Source: Trichococcus pasteurii (GTDB lineage Bacteria > Bacillota > Bacilli > Lactobacillales > Aerococcaceae). Taken from it: a stretch of DNA of 64,000 bases. This document shows positions 55,089-63,938 of the stretch, piece by piece (within the stretch, counting starts at the first letter, position 1; the number at the start of each line of letters is the position of its first letter). The notes beneath the pieces were generated by a model. It did no database searches, had not been told where the DNA came from, and was given only the letters and a program-made list of their open reading frames with translations. The translations under genes were made by a program, and so were the position numbers. The stretch is taken from assembly GCF_900112935.1 (NCBI RefSeq), contig NZ_FONM01000015.1:1-64000 (forward strand), read 5' to 3'.

Positions 55089-56954
55089 ATGAAACGGATA
55101 GGCTCAATTGTGCTGTTCATGTTCTTTTTTTTGATCGGATTTGGACAGAAGGAAGTACAGGCCCGTTCCTATGAGATTACGAATTATGATGTGTTGGTTG
55201 AAATACAGCGGGATGGTAGCGCTTTTTTCACAGAGAGCATCACTTACGATTTTGAAGGGGAATTCAATGGGGTGCTTTATGACTTGGATATTTCGGAGGT
55301 AGCGGACCCGACAGACGTGAAGGTTTCGATGCAAGGCTATCTGTCGGAAAATCCTTTCCCTTTTGCTTTAAGCGACACGGAGGAATCGGGAACGTTCAAA
55401 CTGGACAACACCGGCGATTTCCTGAATTTCACCGTCTACAACAAAATGACCGATGAGATCCAGACGGTCATCTACCAATACCGCATTCCCGAAATCGTCA
55501 CGAATTATAACGACATTGCTGAGTTCAATCGCAAAGTCATCGGTTCCGCCTGGGAGGATCCATTGAACGATGTGGACGTCACCGTTCTTTTGCCGGAAGC
55601 CACCGGCGAAGAGGAATTGCGCGCTTGGGGACACGGCGGCGATGAGAACAGTACAGTAGTGTTGGAAGACAACCAAAAAGTCCTGCTTTATGTCCCGCAG
55701 AATCCGGCTAACCAGTTCGTGGAGGCCCATGTGATCTTCCCGACCAGCATCACCGCAGACAATCCGAATGTCGTGAACGAAGACAAATTCGATGAAATCT
55801 TGGCGCAGGAAGCCGCATTGGCGGAGGAAGAAGAACGCAATGCGATGATCTTCGGCATCCTCAGTGCGGTATTGGCGGTGGTCGCGCCGATCCTGCCGAT
55901 CCTGGTGTTCCTTTGGATAAGGAAAGCCAGAAAAAAAGAAATCCCGCAGGAAATCCATCTGCCGGACCATATCTATGAATTGCCTGAGGATATGACGCCG
56001 GCCGTCATGAACGGTGCCGTCTTCAGCGGCAATGTGCAGGCTGCCGACATTTCGGCGACTATCCTGGATCTGGTGCGGAAAGGCTATCTGACGATTTCGC
56101 CGGTGCAGATTCCTCAAAAAGGGATCTTCGGGCGGGAAAAAGCGCCGGAAGACTCCTTCCGTCTGACGCAGATCAAGGATACGAAAAATGCGCCGCTCCT
56201 GAGCCACGAAAAGCAGCTTTTGGATTGGTTCATCAGCGATGTCGGGGATGGGGAAAGCGTCACCCTCGATGATATCGAGAATATCGCCGATAACTCGGCT
56301 GAAGCAAAACGATTCAATGAAAATCGGGAAAAATGGCAAGAACGCGTAATGGACGTTGCCACGCCAAAACGTAAAACCTATCGTTCGAAGGTTAATAAGA
56401 AAGCCGTTGCCTTTGCAGCACTGGCTTTGGTGGCAAATATCTTCCTTGTGATCGCTGTTGTGTTCTTCGGCGCCATGAGCGGCAATTTTACCGCTTGGGC
56501 AATCGTTCTCGCCGTTTTGGGTGCGGCTTTCAGCTTCATCCAGCTTATGGCAGTGGCGGTCAAGCCGATCATGACTGCGGAAGGTGAACGGACGAAGCAG
56601 GAATGGAACGGCTTCCGCAATATGCTGAAGGACGTGGGTGATTTCCCGATGCGTGAAGTCGGATCCATCGCTTTATGGGATCATTTCTTGGTTTATGCTG
56701 TTTCTCTGGGCGTGGCCGACAAAGTCATGAAACAGATGCAGGTCGAATTCCCGGTGAATGAAATCCAGGCTTCCGCATTCGGCAGCTATTATTACATGAA
56801 CAACGCCATCTTCCTGTCTTCGCTGAACAACAGCATCAACACAGGTGTAACCAAATCGATGCCGACTTCCTCGAACAGCAGCGGCTTCGGCGGCGGTTTC
56901 AGCGGTGGTTCATCCGGCGGTTCCGGTGGCGGTTCAGGCGGAGGGGCGTTCTGA
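55089..56954 (+). CDS. DUF2207 membrane protein
   Basis: A 621-residue protein with a signal peptide (residues 1-25) and an extracytoplasmic DUF2207 domain (YDVLVEIQRDGSAFFTESITYDF). Membrane helices follow at about 252-276 and 437-490. A cytoplasmic part lies between, and the tail is very Gly/Ser-rich (GFGGGFSGGSSGGSG). The function is unknown. It sits between walI and walJ, where many relatives have no gene. GGAAGG precedes the ATG. Confidence 0.9.
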   Translation: MKRIGSIVLFMFFFLIGFGQKEVQARSYEITNYDVLVEIQRDGSAFFTESITYDFEGEFNGVLYDLDISEVADPTDVKVSMQGYLSENPFPFALSDTEESGTFKLDNTGDFLNFTVYNKMTDEIQTVIYQYRIPEIVTNYNDIAEFNRKVIGSAWEDPLNDVDVTVLLPEATGEEELRAWGHGGDENSTVVLEDNQKVLLYVPQNPANQFVEAHVIFPTSITADNPNVVNEDKFDEILAQEAALAEEEERNAMIFGILSAVLAVVAPILPILVFLWIRKARKKEIPQEIHLPDHIYELPEDMTPAVMNGAVFSGNVQAADISATILDLVRKGYLTISPVQIPQKGIFGREKAPEDSFRLTQIKDTKNAPLLSHEKQLLDWFISDVGDGESVTLDDIENIADNSAEAKRFNENREKWQERVMDVATPKRKTYRSKVNKKAVAFAALALVANIFLVIAVVFFGAMSGNFTAWAIVLAVLGAAFSFIQLMAVAVKPIMTAEGERTKQEWNGFRNMLKDVGDFPMREVGSIALWDHFLVYAVSLGVADKVMKQMQVEFPVNEIQASAFGSYYYMNNAIFLSSLNNSINTGVTKSMPTSSNSSGFGGGFSGGSSGGSGGGSGGGAF

Positions 56955-56971
56955 CGAGCGTCATCCATACT

Positions 56972-57013
56972 TTCAAAAACATCCTATTCTGAAGCAGAGC
57001 AGGGTGTTTTTGT
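56972..57013 (+). terminator. Terminator of the DUF2207 gene
   Basis: AAAACATCCT pairs with AGGGTGTTTT, followed by TTTTG. Confidence 0.78.
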
Positions 57014-57086
57014 TTCAGATACCGAGTTATATTTCAGTAGACAATCCTTTGTTTCAAAGATGATGAAAGGCCGAGGTGGGTGCGGA

Positions 57087-58607
57087 ATGAAAGAAAAAGA
57101 ACGGAATGAATTGCTGTCATTATACGAGGAGATGAAGGCGCTCCGTCAGGCGGTCTATGAGGAAGGCAATGGCCTTTATGCGGAATGGAAGTCGGGTATT
57201 TCCCGGACAGCATTTGAGTTGAGCGCCAAAAACTTGGCCTACTATCTGGCGCTGCGCAGAAGGGATATCCGCCCGTTGCAGAACCGACTGTCGAAATGGG
57301 GCTTGTCCTCATTGGGAAGGACGGAATCGAAAGTACTCCAACAACTGGATGCGATTGTGCGCAACTTGGCGCTGATGTCAGGGGCGATCAAGCAGCTGTC
57401 TGACTATCCGAAGACGCCCGAGAAATTCCCGGGCCGGAAAAAACTGGCGACCGAGGCGACCGCCTTATTGGGCGATGCGCCGAAGCACCGGACGACCCGG
57501 ATCATGGTCACCCTTCCGGAGCAGGCCGCAACCGACAAAGACTTCCTCGTCCGCCTGCTGGAGCGCGGCATGGATGTTGCCCGCATCAACTGCGCCCATG
57601 ACGACAGTGCCGTCTGGATGAAGATGATCGAGAATCTTAAGGAAGCCCAAAAAACTGCCGGCAAGAGTTGCCGCATCTATTTTGATATCGCAGGTCCGAA
57701 GATTCGGGTGGATGCCGTCATCAGCGAAAAGGATAAACCGCGCCTTAAGGTTGGGGACTTGTTCTTTCTGACGGCGGATGCTTCCTTTAAGGATCTGAAA
57801 CAATATCCGATCATTGTGTTCAGTGAAAGCCTGAACCTCTTTGATGAGCTGAAGGTCGACAGTCCGGTCATTTTGGATGATGGCGTACTGGAAGGGCGTG
57901 TCGTGGAGCAGAAACCGCAAGGCGTCGTCGTGCAGGTAGGAAAAGCGGCCAAGGCAAAAGGGATCAGAGTGAAGCCTCAGAAAGGGCTCAATTTCCCGGA
58001 ATCCACTTTCAAGATGCCGATCCTGACCGAGAAGGATCGGGAAGATCTGTTGGTGGCCGAAAAAGAGTCGGATATCCTGGGCTTCTCCTTTGTCCGCGGA
58101 AGCAAGGACATTGCCGCTATCCAGAAAACTTTGGCGGAGCAGGTCGGAAGTGAAGCGGCTGCGGCCATCCCGCTTGTGATCAAAATCGAAACGGTGGAAG
58201 CTGTGAATCATCTGCCGGAACTGATTGTCGCCGCCGCCAGCAAAAATCCACTGGCGATCATGATCGCCCGCGGGGACTTGGCTGCCGAGGCCGGCTTCCT
58301 GAGGCTTTCGGAATTGCAGGAGGAAATACTCTGGATCTGCGAAGCTGCCCACATTCCCGTCATCTGGAGCACGCAGGTACTTGAGAACATGGTGAAGAAC
58401 GGCGTGCCGACGCGGGCGGAAATGTCGGATGCGACGATGGCCGGGCAGGCAGAGTGCGTCATGCTGAACAAGGGCGATTTCGTGGAAGAGGGAATCACCT
58501 TGCTGGATGCGATCCTGGTGCAGAGCCAACAGAACCGATCGAAGAAGACAGCCCAGCTGCGCGCGCTCAAAATCGCCAGGAAAGCCTGGCGTAAAACAAA
58601 AAAATAA
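57087..58607 (+). CDS. Pyruvate kinase-like protein with N-terminal extension, lacking the C-domain
   Basis: A 506-residue protein. Residues about 1-130 are a helical extension with no clear family. Residues about 135-480 show pyruvate kinase core motifs: MVTLPEQAA, GMDVARINCAHDD (RINFSHG in usual enzymes), FDIAGPKIR, IKIETVEAVNHLPELI, MIARGDLAAE and TQVLENMVKNGVPTRAEMSD. The C-terminal allosteric domain of normal pyruvate kinases is missing; only about 40 residues follow. Start ATG 57087 has GAGGTGG. Activity is uncertain. Confidence 0.82.
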   Translation: MKEKERNELLSLYEEMKALRQAVYEEGNGLYAEWKSGISRTAFELSAKNLAYYLALRRRDIRPLQNRLSKWGLSSLGRTESKVLQQLDAIVRNLALMSGAIKQLSDYPKTPEKFPGRKKLATEATALLGDAPKHRTTRIMVTLPEQAATDKDFLVRLLERGMDVARINCAHDDSAVWMKMIENLKEAQKTAGKSCRIYFDIAGPKIRVDAVISEKDKPRLKVGDLFFLTADASFKDLKQYPIIVFSESLNLFDELKVDSPVILDDGVLEGRVVEQKPQGVVVQVGKAAKAKGIRVKPQKGLNFPESTFKMPILTEKDREDLLVAEKESDILGFSFVRGSKDIAAIQKTLAEQVGSEAAAAIPLVIKIETVEAVNHLPELIVAAASKNPLAIMIARGDLAAEAGFLRLSELQEEILWICEAAHIPVIWSTQVLENMVKNGVPTRAEMSDATMAGQAECVMLNKGDFVEEGITLLDAILVQSQQNRSKKTAQLRALKIARKAWRKTKK

Positions 58608-58728
58608 ATGACTTTCTAAGTGGCCTCCTCAGGCAGTGCCGGAAGATTAACTTTTCCTAACATGGAGAAAAATTACTGGCATTTTCCAAAAAATAAGTTA
58701 CACTTATGGATGTATTGGAGGGCTAAGT

Positions 58729-59544
58729 GTGATTGAGACAATAGAAAAAGAAGGCATGCATGTCAGTTATCTGGCGAGCGGCAGTTCCGGCAACTGCACC
58801 TACATCGAGACGCCGAAACGGAAAATATTGGTCGACTGCGGGTTGAGCGGCAAGAAGATAGCTGGTCTGATGGAAAAAATTGGCCGGAACCTTGCGGATG
58901 TGGATTCGATCCTCGTCACGCATGAGCACCGCGATCACGTGCACGGCCTGGGCGTCCTGGCGCGCAAGTACCACATGGATCTTTATGCCAACGAAGCGAC
59001 TTGGAAAGCGATGGACCACATCATCGGCAACGTCAAGACCGAGCAGAAGCACATTTTCGAGATGGGCCAGGTGCTGACTTTGGGCGATGTCGATATCCAA
59101 AGCTACGGCGTTTCGCATGATGCGGCCGAGCCGCAGTTCTACTCCTTCCATTATGAAGGCAAACAGATGGTCATGTTGACCGATACCGGCTATGTCAGCG
59201 ATCGCTTGCGCGGCCTTTTGCGGGATGCGGATGCGTACCTCATCGAAAGCAACCACGATCTGGAATTGCTACGCATGGGCGGGTACCCTTGGTCACTGAA
59301 ACAGCGTATTTTAGGGGATGAAGGCCATCTGTCCAATGAGGATGGGGCTGCCGCCGTCGCCGAAATGCTGGGCGACCGTACGAAGCGCATCTACCTGGGG
59401 CATTTGAGTAGGGACAACAACATCAAAACGTTGGCGCACCATACGGCCGAAAGCATTCTGATGCAAAAAGGCATGGGCGTCAATGAAGATTTTTTTGTAT
59501 ATGATACCGATCCGGACGAGCCGACCGAGCTTTTCAGAGTTTAG
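58729..59544 (+). CDS. walJ: MBL-fold hydrolase WalJ (YycJ)
   Basis: A 271-residue metallo-beta-lactamase fold protein. LASGSSGNCTYIET, LVDCGLSGKKI, the metal motif THEHRDHVHG and VMLTDTGYVS mark YycJ, a protein linked to DNA repair and cell division. GTG 58729 lies 8 bp after GGAGGG. In relatives walJ directly follows walI; here a DUF2207 gene and the pyruvate kinase-like gene are in between. Confidence 0.93.
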   Translation: MIETIEKEGMHVSYLASGSSGNCTYIETPKRKILVDCGLSGKKIAGLMEKIGRNLADVDSILVTHEHRDHVHGLGVLARKYHMDLYANEATWKAMDHIIGNVKTEQKHIFEMGQVLTLGDVDIQSYGVSHDAAEPQFYSFHYEGKQMVMLTDTGYVSDRLRGLLRDADAYLIESNHDLELLRMGGYPWSLKQRILGDEGHLSNEDGAAAVAEMLGDRTKRIYLGHLSRDNNIKTLAHHTAESILMQKGMGVNEDFFVYDTDPDEPTELFRV

Positions 59545-59566
59545 TCGACAGGCAGGATTGCAGGCG

Positions 59567-59602
59567 CAGAAGGGGCGGATCGAGTGATTCCGCTCCTTTT
59601 TG
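59567..59602 (+). terminator. Terminator of walJ
   Basis: AGGGGCGGATC and GATTCCGCTCCTTTTT form a hairpin with T-run. Confidence 0.78.
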
Positions 59603-59727
59603 CGTACGCAGATATGATACAATAAATGCACTGAGGAGCGATTTTCCGAATATTCTCCCACTATCTTCATAATTTATTCAAAATAAGGGACTATACTGAG
59701 ATTGTAGAACGATAAGGAGGAATCACA

Positions 59728-61224
59728 ATGGACAGGAACGAAGAAAACAAAAACAATCCGCTTAATCCAGAAGAAGCATACAATGAAACGGAAACTGAAA
59801 TGGAATCGACTGCCACCGAAGCTCCATCTGCTGATCACAATCAAGAAGACTTATCCGAAGAAACAGAAATAGATGCAGAGTACACTGAAATAAAAGAAAC
59901 GGCCAGCGAAGAAGAACCGGTTGTGGAACCAGCCGCAAGAGCGACGATGAACAAAGAGGAACGCGCGCGCGTATACAACAGCGTAAGCGAAACTGAAGAA
60001 GCCTCAAGGCGTCCGAAAGATCGTAAAAATTCACCGATCAAGAACGGCATCGTCGGCGGATTGATCGGCGGCGGGATGGTCGCCCTGATCGGCGCCGGCT
60101 TACTTTTCGGTTCGGGCATCCTCGGCAACGGATCCGGAACAGGCGACAACGGAAGCACGTCCGTCAACGAGACGGTGACGGATATCGCCGTCAATGTGAC
60201 GAGCGATACGACTGCCGCTGTGGAAAAGGTGCAGGATGCGGTCGTTTCCATCATCAATATGCAGGCGGGCAACACGAATATGTTCGGTTTTGATCTGCCG
60301 CAGAACTCATCCGACACCACAAACGGCGCTCTGGAAACATCCAGTGAGGGCAGCGGCGTCATCTATAAGATTGAGGGTGACCTGGCCTATATCGTTACGA
60401 ACAACCACGTCATCGACGGGGCCGATGAACTGGAAATCCTGATGAAGGACGGCACGAAAGAAGTGGCGACCGTCGTCGGCAGCGATATCTGGACCGATTT
60501 AGCCGTTTTGACGATACCGGCAACAAGCGTCACTGCTGTGGCTTCCTTCGGCGATTCGGACGCTGTCAATGTGGGTGAACCAGCCATTGCAATCGGTTCT
60601 CCACTTGGAACCGAGTTCGCGACTTCGGTCACGCAAGGTATCATTTCAGCCAAAAACCGTTCCGTATCCACAGATGTGGATGGGGACAGCATCGTCGACT
60701 GGGATGTGACGGCGCTGCAGACGGATGCGGCAATCAATCCGGGCAATTCCGGTGGTGCCCTGATCAATATCGCCGGCCAGGTCATCGGCATCAACTCGAT
60801 GAAGATTTCCGATTCGAACGTTGAGGGGATGGGCTTTGCGATTCCGAGCAATGACGTCCTGACCATCATCAATGAACTGGAGCAGAACGGCGAAATCATC
60901 CGTCCGATCCTGGGCGTATCCATGCTCGATCTCTCCCAGATCTCCGCGTCCCAACAAAGCTCTGTCCTGGCACTGCCTGAGGATGTGACGGAAGGTGTCG
61001 TCATCGCCGAAGTTCAAGCCTTGTCCGCAGCCGAATTGGGCGGCTTGGAACAATACGATGTCATCACGGAAATGAACGGCGAAGCCGTGACGAGCATCGT
61101 CGACCTGCGCAAGATCCTGTATGCACTGGAAGTGGGAACCGATGTGGAAATCTCCTACTACCGCGAAGGCACGCTGCAGTCAACGACTGTAACACTGACC
61201 GAAGGACAAACTTCAGCCGAATAA
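59728..61224 (+). CDS. htrA: HtrA/DegP-type serine protease
   Basis: A 498-residue membrane-anchored protease that degrades misfolded exported proteins. An acidic cytoplasmic N-terminus (about 1-100) is followed by a membrane helix at about 105-130 and a trypsin-like domain with the triad His in VTNNHVIDGA, Asp in WTDLAVLT and Ser in NPGNSGGAL. A C-terminal PDZ domain (GLEQYDVITEMNGEAV) closes it. GGAGG precedes the ATG. It lies after walJ, as in many Firmicutes. Confidence 0.95.
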   Translation: MDRNEENKNNPLNPEEAYNETETEMESTATEAPSADHNQEDLSEETEIDAEYTEIKETASEEEPVVEPAARATMNKEERARVYNSVSETEEASRRPKDRKNSPIKNGIVGGLIGGGMVALIGAGLLFGSGILGNGSGTGDNGSTSVNETVTDIAVNVTSDTTAAVEKVQDAVVSIINMQAGNTNMFGFDLPQNSSDTTNGALETSSEGSGVIYKIEGDLAYIVTNNHVIDGADELEILMKDGTKEVATVVGSDIWTDLAVLTIPATSVTAVASFGDSDAVNVGEPAIAIGSPLGTEFATSVTQGIISAKNRSVSTDVDGDSIVDWDVTALQTDAAINPGNSGGALINIAGQVIGINSMKISDSNVEGMGFAIPSNDVLTIINELEQNGEIIRPILGVSMLDLSQISASQQSSVLALPEDVTEGVVIAEVQALSAAELGGLEQYDVITEMNGEAVTSIVDLRKILYALEVGTDVEISYYREGTLQSTTVTLTEGQTSAE

Positions 61225-61246
61225 ACTGAAAGAATAATGAACGTTG

Positions 61247-61293
61247 AACACCCCGCATGGCTTCCCTCGAGAGGAGCCGTGCGGGGTGTTTTG
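61247..61293 (+). terminator. Terminator of htrA
   Basis: AACACCCCGC pairs with GCGGGGTGTT, with CTCGAG inside the loop; TTTTG follows. Confidence 0.85.
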
Positions 61294-61329
61294 CGATTTA
61301 ACCCTGAAAAGAGCAGGAATCCACAAGAA

Positions 61330-61650
61330 TGTGGATAATTTCTGTGGAAAAAAAGTTTTTGTGTGCAAAACGCGTAAATGGTTATGGGAGCGGTGCTTTC
61401 TGAAAACGGAAGTTATCCACAGAAATCGGATAAGTCTGTGCATAAAAATGTGACCGCATGTGAAAAAAGTTGGATAATCTTTGGTAAATAAGGTTTAAAA
61501 GTCGATTTGATTGCTCAACAGGGTGTGTGCATAACTGTAGGGGCGGGAGGATAATTCAGTTTAAGGATAATCAAGATAATGTGGCCAAAAATAATGCTAC
61601 CACTAGATAACGGGGGAACGTGTGTACAGGTGTATAACTTTTGTGGATAA
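61330..61650. other. DnaA-box cluster
   Basis: Five 9-mers match TTATNCACA without error: TGTGGATAA at 61330-61338, TTATCCACA at 61413-61421, TGTGCATAA at 61437-61445 and 61526-61534, and TGTGGATAA at 61642-61650. A sixth, TTATCCACA at 61840-61848, lies inside ktrA. The region is otherwise empty of genes and moderately AT-rich. It follows htrA, where many relatives carry rlmH, which is absent here. Confidence 0.8.
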
Positions 61651-61766
61651 GGTGTGGGTTGAATGTGTGAAGTGGGTATAACCGAGGCCGTAATCGGACA
61701 AGCGGGTAGCTCGCACTGCTGCGCATAAAGAAAGGACTGCCCCCATTGGAGACAGCCCTCAGTAAA

Positions 61767-62435
61767 TCAAGTCAGTTGATTCAAATAGTCATAACGTTCA
61801 AAAACATCCGATTCAGTGATGCCCACAAGTACAATGTCTTTATCCACAACATAATCGCCTGAGAATGATACATTCAGGTGCTCGCCGCGGTGTTTGCGGA
61901 GTCCGATGATGTTGATGTCGTATTTGTTGCGCAGGTCCAAGTCTCCGAGTGTTTTGCCTACCCATTTGGCAGGAGGATAGAATTCGATGATGGAAGTCTG
62001 TGCATCCAAGTTCACCACATCTTCAATGTTTGTGCGTAGGATGTTTTTGGCGACGCGCATCCCGGTTTCCTTTTCCGGCAGGATGACAGTGTCGGCGCCG
62101 ATCGCCTCCAAAACCTCACGGTAGTTTTTGTTTTTGGCTTTTGCGATGATATGCTTGATGCCGAGTTTTTTGCAGTTCATGACGGCCAGCACGCTTGCTT
62201 CCAATACCGTACCGGTAGCAATCACGACCACATCGCAGTCGGCGAGTCCGATCGATTCCAGTAAAGCCAAATCGGTTACGTCCCCGATGATTCCTTTTGT
62301 GATGAATGGTTCCAGACGGTTAACGTTCTCAGGATCCTTGTCGACAGCGATAACGTCCGAATCGAATTCGCTCAACGTTTTCGCAATTGTCGATCCAAAA
62401 ATACCAAGCCCCAAAATTCCAACCAATTTACTCAT
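61767..62435 (-). CDS. ktrA: Potassium uptake regulator KtrA (TrkA family)
   Basis: A 222-residue cytoplasmic protein that gates the KtrB channel. The Rossmann RCK-N domain has GLGIFGSTIAKTLSEFDSDVIAVD (NAD/ATP site) and GDVTDLALLESIG. The RCK-C domain (about 140-220) binds c-di-AMP in relatives. Terminated only weakly downstream. It follows ktrB after 24 bp. GAGGAG precedes the ATG. Confidence 0.95.
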   Translation of the reverse strand: MSKLVGILGLGIFGSTIAKTLSEFDSDVIAVDKDPENVNRLEPFITKGIIGDVTDLALLESIGLADCDVVVIATGTVLEASVLAVMNCKKLGIKHIIAKAKNKNYREVLEAIGADTVILPEKETGMRVAKNILRTNIEDVVNLDAQTSIIEFYPPAKWVGKTLGDLDLRNKYDINIIGLRKHRGEHLNVSFSGDYVVDKDIVLVGITESDVFERYDYLNQLT

Positions 62436-62459
62436 ATGTAGATACGCTCCTCTTTGCTA

Positions 62460-63839
62460 TTATCCGATCAGGATAGTTCCTTTAGAAAATTCAACATCAT
62501 GGACTTTCTGCGTGCGTCTGACTAGGCTGTCCAGCATGGTGATCGGGCCGATACGCCCTGCGAACATCAGAACCATGATCACAGCTTGACTCAATTCCCC
62601 TAGAGTTGGGGTAAGGTTGGCGCTGACTCCCACCGTCGCAAGCGCAGAGACTGCTTCAAACAGAATGTAAATGAAATCCACCTCAGGATTCAGAATACTC
62701 AATACGCTGGTACCAAGAATCAAGGTTCCCAGCAGCGCCATAAAGATGACGAAAGCCTGACGGACTTGCTGGCGGCTGATTGTGTGGTTCGCGATATTCA
62801 CATTGCTCTGTCCGCGCAACTCGTTGTAGAGTGTCAGGAAGATGATTGCGAATGTCGTGGTTTTCAGACCGCCCGCGGTACCCCCTGGAGAACCACCGAC
62901 AAACATGGTCAACACAAACCAGAAGAGTGTAAAAGGATAAACGGTCGTGTAGTCGATCGTTGCGAAACCGGCAGTACGCATGGTGACAGTCTGGAAATAA
63001 CCGGCCATGAGTTTTTGCGGGAAGGTGAATGTTCCGATTGAATTCGGATTGTTGTATTCAACGGCAACAAAGAAGACAAGACCGACAAGGATGATGACAA
63101 GCGAAACGCCTATAGCAAGGCGACTATGCAACGACAGGCCACGGAAAAAGACTTTCAGGCTAGGTCTGCATTTTTTGCCAAAATAGCATTTTACGCTTTT
63201 CGATACATCGAACCAGACTGAGAAACCGATACCGCCCAGGATGATGAGCGAGGTGATGACATAGTTCACCAACGGGTCATGGACGTAATCCACGAGGCTG
63301 ACGTTTCCCATCGGGTCGAATCCGGCATTACAGAACGCGGAAATCGCCAAGAAAAGTGAAGTGAAAAGGCCAAGCGACCAACCCATTTCCGGCACAAAGC
63401 GGATGGAAAGCAGAAGGAAACCGGTCAATTCGATAACGGCGGTATATTTCAGGATATCCGATAGATATTCCCTAAAGCCGCGCGCGTCACCACGGTTGAT
63501 TCCTTCCTGAACGGCTAGCCGGTTCTTCAGTCCCATCCTGCCTTTAAGGCGCGTGATGACGGAAGCAATCAGGGTCATCAACCCCAAGCCCCCGATCTGC
63601 ATCAGGGCCATCCCGACGACCTGGCCGAAGATCGTATAGGAGTCATGGACGGATTCGGTGAACAGGCCGGTCACACAAACCATCGATATAGCAGTGAATA
63701 AGTTGTCGAAATAGGTTGCATTCGAAGTGGGTAGCTGACTGATGGGCAGCGTAAGTAAAATCGATCCGGTAAAGATGACAAAGGCAAAGCTCGTTGCGAT
63801 CTTTTGCGAAACAGACCAACCCGAAAATTTCTTTAACAC
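62460..63839 (-). CDS. ktrB: Potassium channel/transporter KtrB (TrkH family)
   Basis: A 459-residue membrane protein with four channel-like repeats. Selectivity-filter stretches are VCVTGLFT, SAFCNAGFDPMG, MRTAGFATID and ALATVGVSANLT. It takes up K+ together with KtrA. The start is uncertain. An ATG 30 bp upstream has no Shine-Dalgarno. GTG 63839 has AGGAG about 13 bp away, which is long but better. Confidence 0.93.
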   Translation of the reverse strand: MLKKFSGWSVSQKIATSFAFVIFTGSILLTLPISQLPTSNATYFDNLFTAISMVCVTGLFTESVHDSYTIFGQVVGMALMQIGGLGLMTLIASVITRLKGRMGLKNRLAVQEGINRGDARGFREYLSDILKYTAVIELTGFLLLSIRFVPEMGWSLGLFTSLFLAISAFCNAGFDPMGNVSLVDYVHDPLVNYVITSLIILGGIGFSVWFDVSKSVKCYFGKKCRPSLKVFFRGLSLHSRLAIGVSLVIILVGLVFFVAVEYNNPNSIGTFTFPQKLMAGYFQTVTMRTAGFATIDYTTVYPFTLFWFVLTMFVGGSPGGTAGGLKTTTFAIIFLTLYNELRGQSNVNIANHTISRQQVRQAFVIFMALLGTLILGTSVLSILNPEVDFIYILFEAVSALATVGVSANLTPTLGELSQAVIMVLMFAGRIGPITMLDSLVRRTQKVHDVEFSKGTILIG

Positions 63840-63938
63840 AATGGTTCCAATTCTCCTCTCAAATAGCATGCGGATAGGATTTGTAACTTCATTATAATGC
63901 TACCGCATGATTAAGCAACTCAAAAGCATAAGGGTATC

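Noticed and set aside
61330..61650. The DnaA-box cluster as the chromosomal origin
   Set aside because: No dnaA, dnaN or parB is beside it, genes converge on it, and the AT-rich unwinding stretch typical of oriC is not clear.
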